Source: UBA1181 sp045639525 | GTDB taxonomy: Bacteria > Bacteroidota > Bacteroidia > Bacteroidales > Paludibacteraceae | DNA length: 60,232 nucleotides | NCBI GenBank assembly: GCA_045639525.1 | Contig: JAZUDI010000082.1 | Location: 1 to 60,232, forward strand | Direction: 5' to 3' | Part shown: positions 22,801-28,800 of the stretch, piece after piece | Numbering within the stretch: the first letter of the stretch is position 1 | Layout: each line of letters starts with the position of its first letter | Made by a program: the position numbers and the translations under genes | Notes under the pieces: generated by a model | The model's database searches: none | Seen by the model: only the letters and a program-made list of their open reading frames with translations | Told to the model about the DNA's origin: nothing

Positions 22801-25800
22801 TCACCATCACGAAGGATACGACAGTGAGACTGATCGCCTTCAACGCCTTCGGTTGCGACGATAGCCGTGACTACGACGTGAAGATGCACCACTACCCTGT
22901 CATCGTGAAGGATACGGTCAGCACCAATGTATGTAAGAACGACAAGGCACTGCTCCGCATCCACCATGAGGATGATGCAGACCTTAAGCAAGTGACTTAC
23001 CAATGGAACGATTGGGGCGAGGAGGGAGCAATCCTGAACAGCGACCACATCACCCCTACCGTAAGCAAACAGACTCAATACGCGGTAACCGTATCCAACG
23101 TTGTGGACGAGGCCAACAACATCGTCTGCGCGACAACCAACCGCTATACGGTCAACACTTGGGATCTTCCTACCATCATCGTAGAGAACATCTCCGTTTG
23201 TCCTGACAGTAGCGCGACATTGAGCGTAAGCAGTCCATCCATCATCGAGAAATTCTCTTGGGTAGGCACTGACGTAGAGGGAACCACCTACAAGACGCCA
23301 AGCATCAGCAAGGATACCATCTTCAAAGTGACCGGTATCGACAACAACCACTGTGTCGGAGAGGGAACCGCAATCGTATCACTTTACGATTTGCCACAAT
23401 TCAACTTGTCGGATAATGGTCCTGTCTGCCGCGGAAGTCAAATCACGGTAGAGGCCGACAACATCGGTTTGGAGTATGACTGGAACGACTTGAAGGGATT
23501 CCGTACCGACCGAACCTTCTCAAAAGAGTTGAACGACAAGGAGACCATCTCCGTTTGGGGTAGAAGTTCATACGGATGTATGCGTCAAAAGAGCATAGAG
23601 GTGAATGTCAAGGACATCCCTGTATTGACCTTGAAAATGACCAATTCAAATGGTCAGGAGAGCAACTATGTTTGTCACGGCGAGGCGATGACATTGACCG
23701 CAAGCGGTGCGAACGGAGGTTATACTTGGGCCAAGGATGGTAGCGAATTGACGGATCAAAAGGGATCCAACCAAATCCTCCTCACCAACCTCACCGTACC
23801 AGTGAACGTCACCTTGAAGGGTGAGTCCAACCAGTGTGAGTCTGTCATCGACACGACGATCAATATCTGGTCGCTTCCTACTATCCAAATCGAAGCGCTT
23901 ACCGCCGATGTCTGCATCGGAAAGAAGGACTCATTGTACGCGAAGGGTGGTTTGACGGGTCTCTACCAATGGAGTGGTCCGGTAATCAACGACGCGAACG
24001 TGAAGTGGACCGGCTCTTCCGTAGATGATTTGAGTAAAGACAATATCGAGATCCTTTTGGATTCGAAGACCAACACCTCGTTCATGGCGAAGTATCTTGT
24101 CAAAGGTACCGACGAGAACGGATGTAAGGGAACTGGTTCCATCGACATCAGAGTCAACAACTCACCTACCGTGAAGATTGAGGGAGACCTTCTCGTCTGC
24201 CATGGTGCGGAGGCTAACTTGATGGCAACCGGTAATGCGGAGTCCTTCATTTGGAATGTGGAGGGAGAAGAGTCTTACTTATCGACCGTTAATCCTGTCA
24301 TTACCAAGGATAACACCAAGATCACCTTGACAGGTACAGACAACAACGGTTGTGAGGCCGACACCGTCGCCTTTATCAACACCAAGCCTAATCCAATCAT
24401 CCTCATCAGCACCAACACAGGTGTGGATACCGTATGTAAGAACGATCGGATTAGAATTGATTTGAAGGCAGTTGATAACAAGGGCAACGACATGAGCCAA
24501 AATGCTGTTTGGGAGTGGCAAAACGAGAACACCAACAGCTTCTGGGAGGAGCAAATCGCCAACAAGAAGAACTACAATGTGAGAGTCGGTGTCAACGAAT
24601 GTTACCACGACACAACATTCAGCATCAACACTTGGCCATTGCCTATCTTCGAGATCAAGAGTGAAGACGCTATCTGTATCAACGGATCAGTCACCCTGAC
24701 CGCAGAGGATGACAAGAACGGTAACGGACCACTCTCCTATGTATGGTCAAAGACCACACAAGGAGGAAGCGGCACTACAACCGTTATCCCAGGCAACACT
24801 GGCAACATCTTGGAGGATATGCCAACCGAGACCATGCGCTACGCCGCTATCGGAACAGACAAGCACAACTGTAAGTCAACCGCATACCAAATGATCCGTG
24901 TCGACACATTGCCTACCGATATCCGAATCATCACATCGCCTTCAGATTCAATCTGTTCGGGCGAAAATGTGACGATGAAGGTGACCGGTTCGGCGATCGA
25001 CTACACATGGAGCATCGGCGACGAATTGATTACCAGCGGTGAGGAGTTGACCTACAAGATCCAAAACAACGACGTCACCTTCACCGTCAAGGGAAGAAAC
25101 GCCAATGGTTGTGAATGGACCATCCACAAGAAGATCTACAAGAAGGATCTTCCAATCCTAAGAGTGGAAGAGAAGCCAGATTATGTATGTTACAATACAG
25201 AGGCCGTTATCAAGGTTTCCGGTGCGGAGACCTACTTGTGGGATAACAACGGAAAAGAGGAGACAACTTCCGAAATCCTCACCATGGACCGCACATTCAA
25301 GGTGAAGGGTTACAAGAACGGATGTGAGTCAAGTCCAATCGACATCTTCGTTCCTGTCAAGAGCCTTCCAACCATCCTGATCACCGCCAATAAGACGGAG
25401 AACGAGATCTGCTACAACGACAGCATCGAGTTGATCGGAAACGGTGGTAAGAGCGGTTCTTACGTATGGGAGAACGGTGAATACACAACCGACAACATCA
25501 CCGTGTCGCCAAAGGAGACCAAGAGCTACATCTTGACCGGTAAGGATGAGTTCGGCTGCGAAAACAGCAACGAGTACAAAGTAATCGTACACGAGTTGCC
25601 TAAACTCCACATCGAGGCGGCATTCGACAGAATCTGTCAGGCCGACATCGATACGCTTTGGGTAGTCAACGACAACCCTAAGGATATACACGGCGCTCAG
25701 GTATTGTTCAAATCATACTCTTGGGGTGACGGCGAGACCGTGGAGAAGATCACCTCCAGCGTGAAGAACAACAAACGTTTCGATGTCATTGTCCAAGATA

Positions 25801-28800
25801 TCTACGGTTGTATAGGAACGGCAGTGAAGGATATTGAGATCAAGCCTTACCCTAAATTGAAGATCAATGCGCCTGAATACATCTGTTTGGGTGATGACAA
25901 CACAGTATCCGTATCGGGCGCAAGCACCTATGTTTGGAACGACGGATCCTCAAAGAGCGAATTCACCAACACATTGCGCCGCGACACCACCTACACCGTG
26001 ACCGGTGATTTGGAGGGTTGTAAGTCCGACACTACCTTCAGCGTAGGCGTTAGACAATTGCCTAATGTTTGGATCTCTTCCAATGTGGACGCAATCTGTT
26101 TGAAGGAGAGCATCACCATGAAGGCGAACGGCGCAAGCACCTACGTTTGGAACGTTCGTGACGTCAACACCAACAGAATGGATGGCGAGACAGCGACAGT
26201 CATCCCTGCCAAGGCAGACCAAACTTACCGCTACAGCATCATCGGTACCGATGAATTTGGTTGTAAGAATGTCGATACTTTCGACGTGAAGGTTTACCCA
26301 TTGCCTACCATCGACATCCACGGAGAGACCGAGATCTGTCAAGGTGATATGGATACCTTGTGGGTAACTGGCGACGCCACCCGTTACACATGGACCAACA
26401 CGGGAGAGCAGACCGACACCATCTTCCCTATCGTAGACACCAAGACAACCTACAACGTGACCGCGGAGTCTAACATGGGATGTATCGCAAAGAGCAAGAT
26501 TACCGTAAGCGTCAAGCCTTACCCTGTAATCAACATCAACGCTCCTAAGTACGTCTGCTTCGGCGACAAGGCCATTTTGGAGGCATCCGGTGCCAACAGT
26601 TACATCTGGCAGAACGACGAGACTTTGACGAACAAACGATTGACCGAAACGCCTGAAAAGGGCAAGTCATACAGCGTCAAGGGAACCACTAACGGATGTA
26701 CCAGCGAGGCGAGCGTCTATGTGGATGTGAACCCACTTCCTTACGTATGGATCACTGGTGAGGAGAGCCTCTGCTACGGCGACAACACCACATTGTCAGC
26801 GAATGGAGCCACCACCTATTTATGGAGCACAAGACAATTGGGCGAGCACATTACCGTAACGCCAACAGATACCTTCAAGGCTACGGCTTACTCAGTCATC
26901 GGTACCGACGCATTCGGATGTAAGAACACCGATACATTCAACATCATTGTTCATCCTCTCCCAGACGTGAGAATCCTCGGCGACAACGCTACTTGTAACG
27001 GAGACGCCACCCACTTGGAGGCTGTCGGCGCGAAGGAGTATGTTTGGAACACCTCCGAGCAAGGTGCCCACATCTACCCTATCATCACAGCGAACAAGAC
27101 ATTCACCGTTGAGGGTACAGATGAGTATGGATGTAAGAACACATTCGACAAGACCGTCACCCGCAAGTACTACCCAGTATTGAGTTACACCGCACCATCG
27201 GCTGTTTGCGATGGTAACGAGGTAACAGTCACTGTAACAGGTGCCACAAAATATACTTGGAGTGGTAGCGAATCATTGGTGGCTAGGGGAGGAACCATGA
27301 AGGATACCATCCGCGAGCGCACCATCTACACCGTATCCGGTGAAGAGAACGGATGTACGACCACCAGGGATATCGTCATCGACAAATATGAGTTGCCTAC
27401 CATTTGGGTGAATGGTCCAGCCATCGCCTGCCAAGGTAGTCAATTGAAGTTGACCGCCACAGGAGGTAGCACCTATACCTGGACTTGGGGTAACAACATC
27501 TACCGCAACGCTTCGATGAGCGACAAGCCAGAGAAGACAACCACTTACAAGGTGGTCGGAATCGACTCACACAAGTGTACGAACTCCGCGGAGCACACCG
27601 TAGTGGTCAACCCTGCGCCTAAGTTCTCCATCGACGGTGCGACTGAGGTCTGCGAAGGAACAGCCACCACACTCACCGCTGTATCCGAGGACAACTCACA
27701 ACTCTCCTACAGTTGGAGCAACGGTGCCGGAACACCAAGCATCACCCCTATGATCAACACAACCACGAAGTTCATCATCGTAGGTAAGGATGCCAACAAT
27801 TGTGAAAGCACCATCACACACACAGTTGTCAGCCAGAAGATTCCAGTCGTAACTTGGAACGGTAAGACAACATTGTGCCAAAACAAGAACTTGACATTGA
27901 CCGCGACAGGTGCTAAGTCCTACATCTGGACCTGCAGCGAAAGACCAAACACCACCTTGTCAACCACCAATGTGATGACAGACTACCCTAGCACAAGCGC
28001 AGTCTACACATTGGTAGGATCAAGTAACGGTTGTAGCGCGGAACCAATCAACATTCCTGTAAACGTATTGCCTAATCCAAGTATGACCTACCAAGGAAAT
28101 ACCACGATCTGCGAGGGCAACCAATTGACCCTCACCGCTTATGGAGCAAGTCAATACCAATGGAGTACTGGTTCTGTCAACCGCGTGATGACAACGACAC
28201 CACCTGCGGGTGATACCATCATCACCGTCACCGGTACAGACAACAACAGATGTCAAACCACATTGGAGATCCCTGTAAAGGTGAACCCAATGCCAGTCTT
28301 CACCGTAGAGGGTAACACCAACGTATGTAAGGGCGAGTACACCACCTTGGTGGCAAACGGTAACGCGCAAACCTACTACTGGGGTTACCAAACACCAATC
28401 TACGACAAGAACATCAGTAACAACGGCATGCCGATAGCGGTTCAAATCGAGACGCCAACCTACGTATTCGCCAAGGGTGTGGACAACAATGGTTGTGAGA
28501 GCGAGATCTCATTACCTATCAACTTGTTGACACCTCCTATCGTGAAGTACGAAGGAAACACCACAGTCTGCTTGGGCGAGTCCATCGAGCTCCAAGCTTC
28601 CGGTAACGCGAAGAAGTACTTCTGGAGCACCGACGGTGGCGTCACCAAGAGAGAGGGCAATCCATTCACCTTCACCCCTGAGGGTGTGACGAGAATCATC
28701 CTCTCCGGAGAGGCGGACAACGGATGTGTGACATCAAACGAGATCTACATCGAGACCAATGTGGCGCCTAATGTGGATATCTACGGTGATTCCGTCATCT

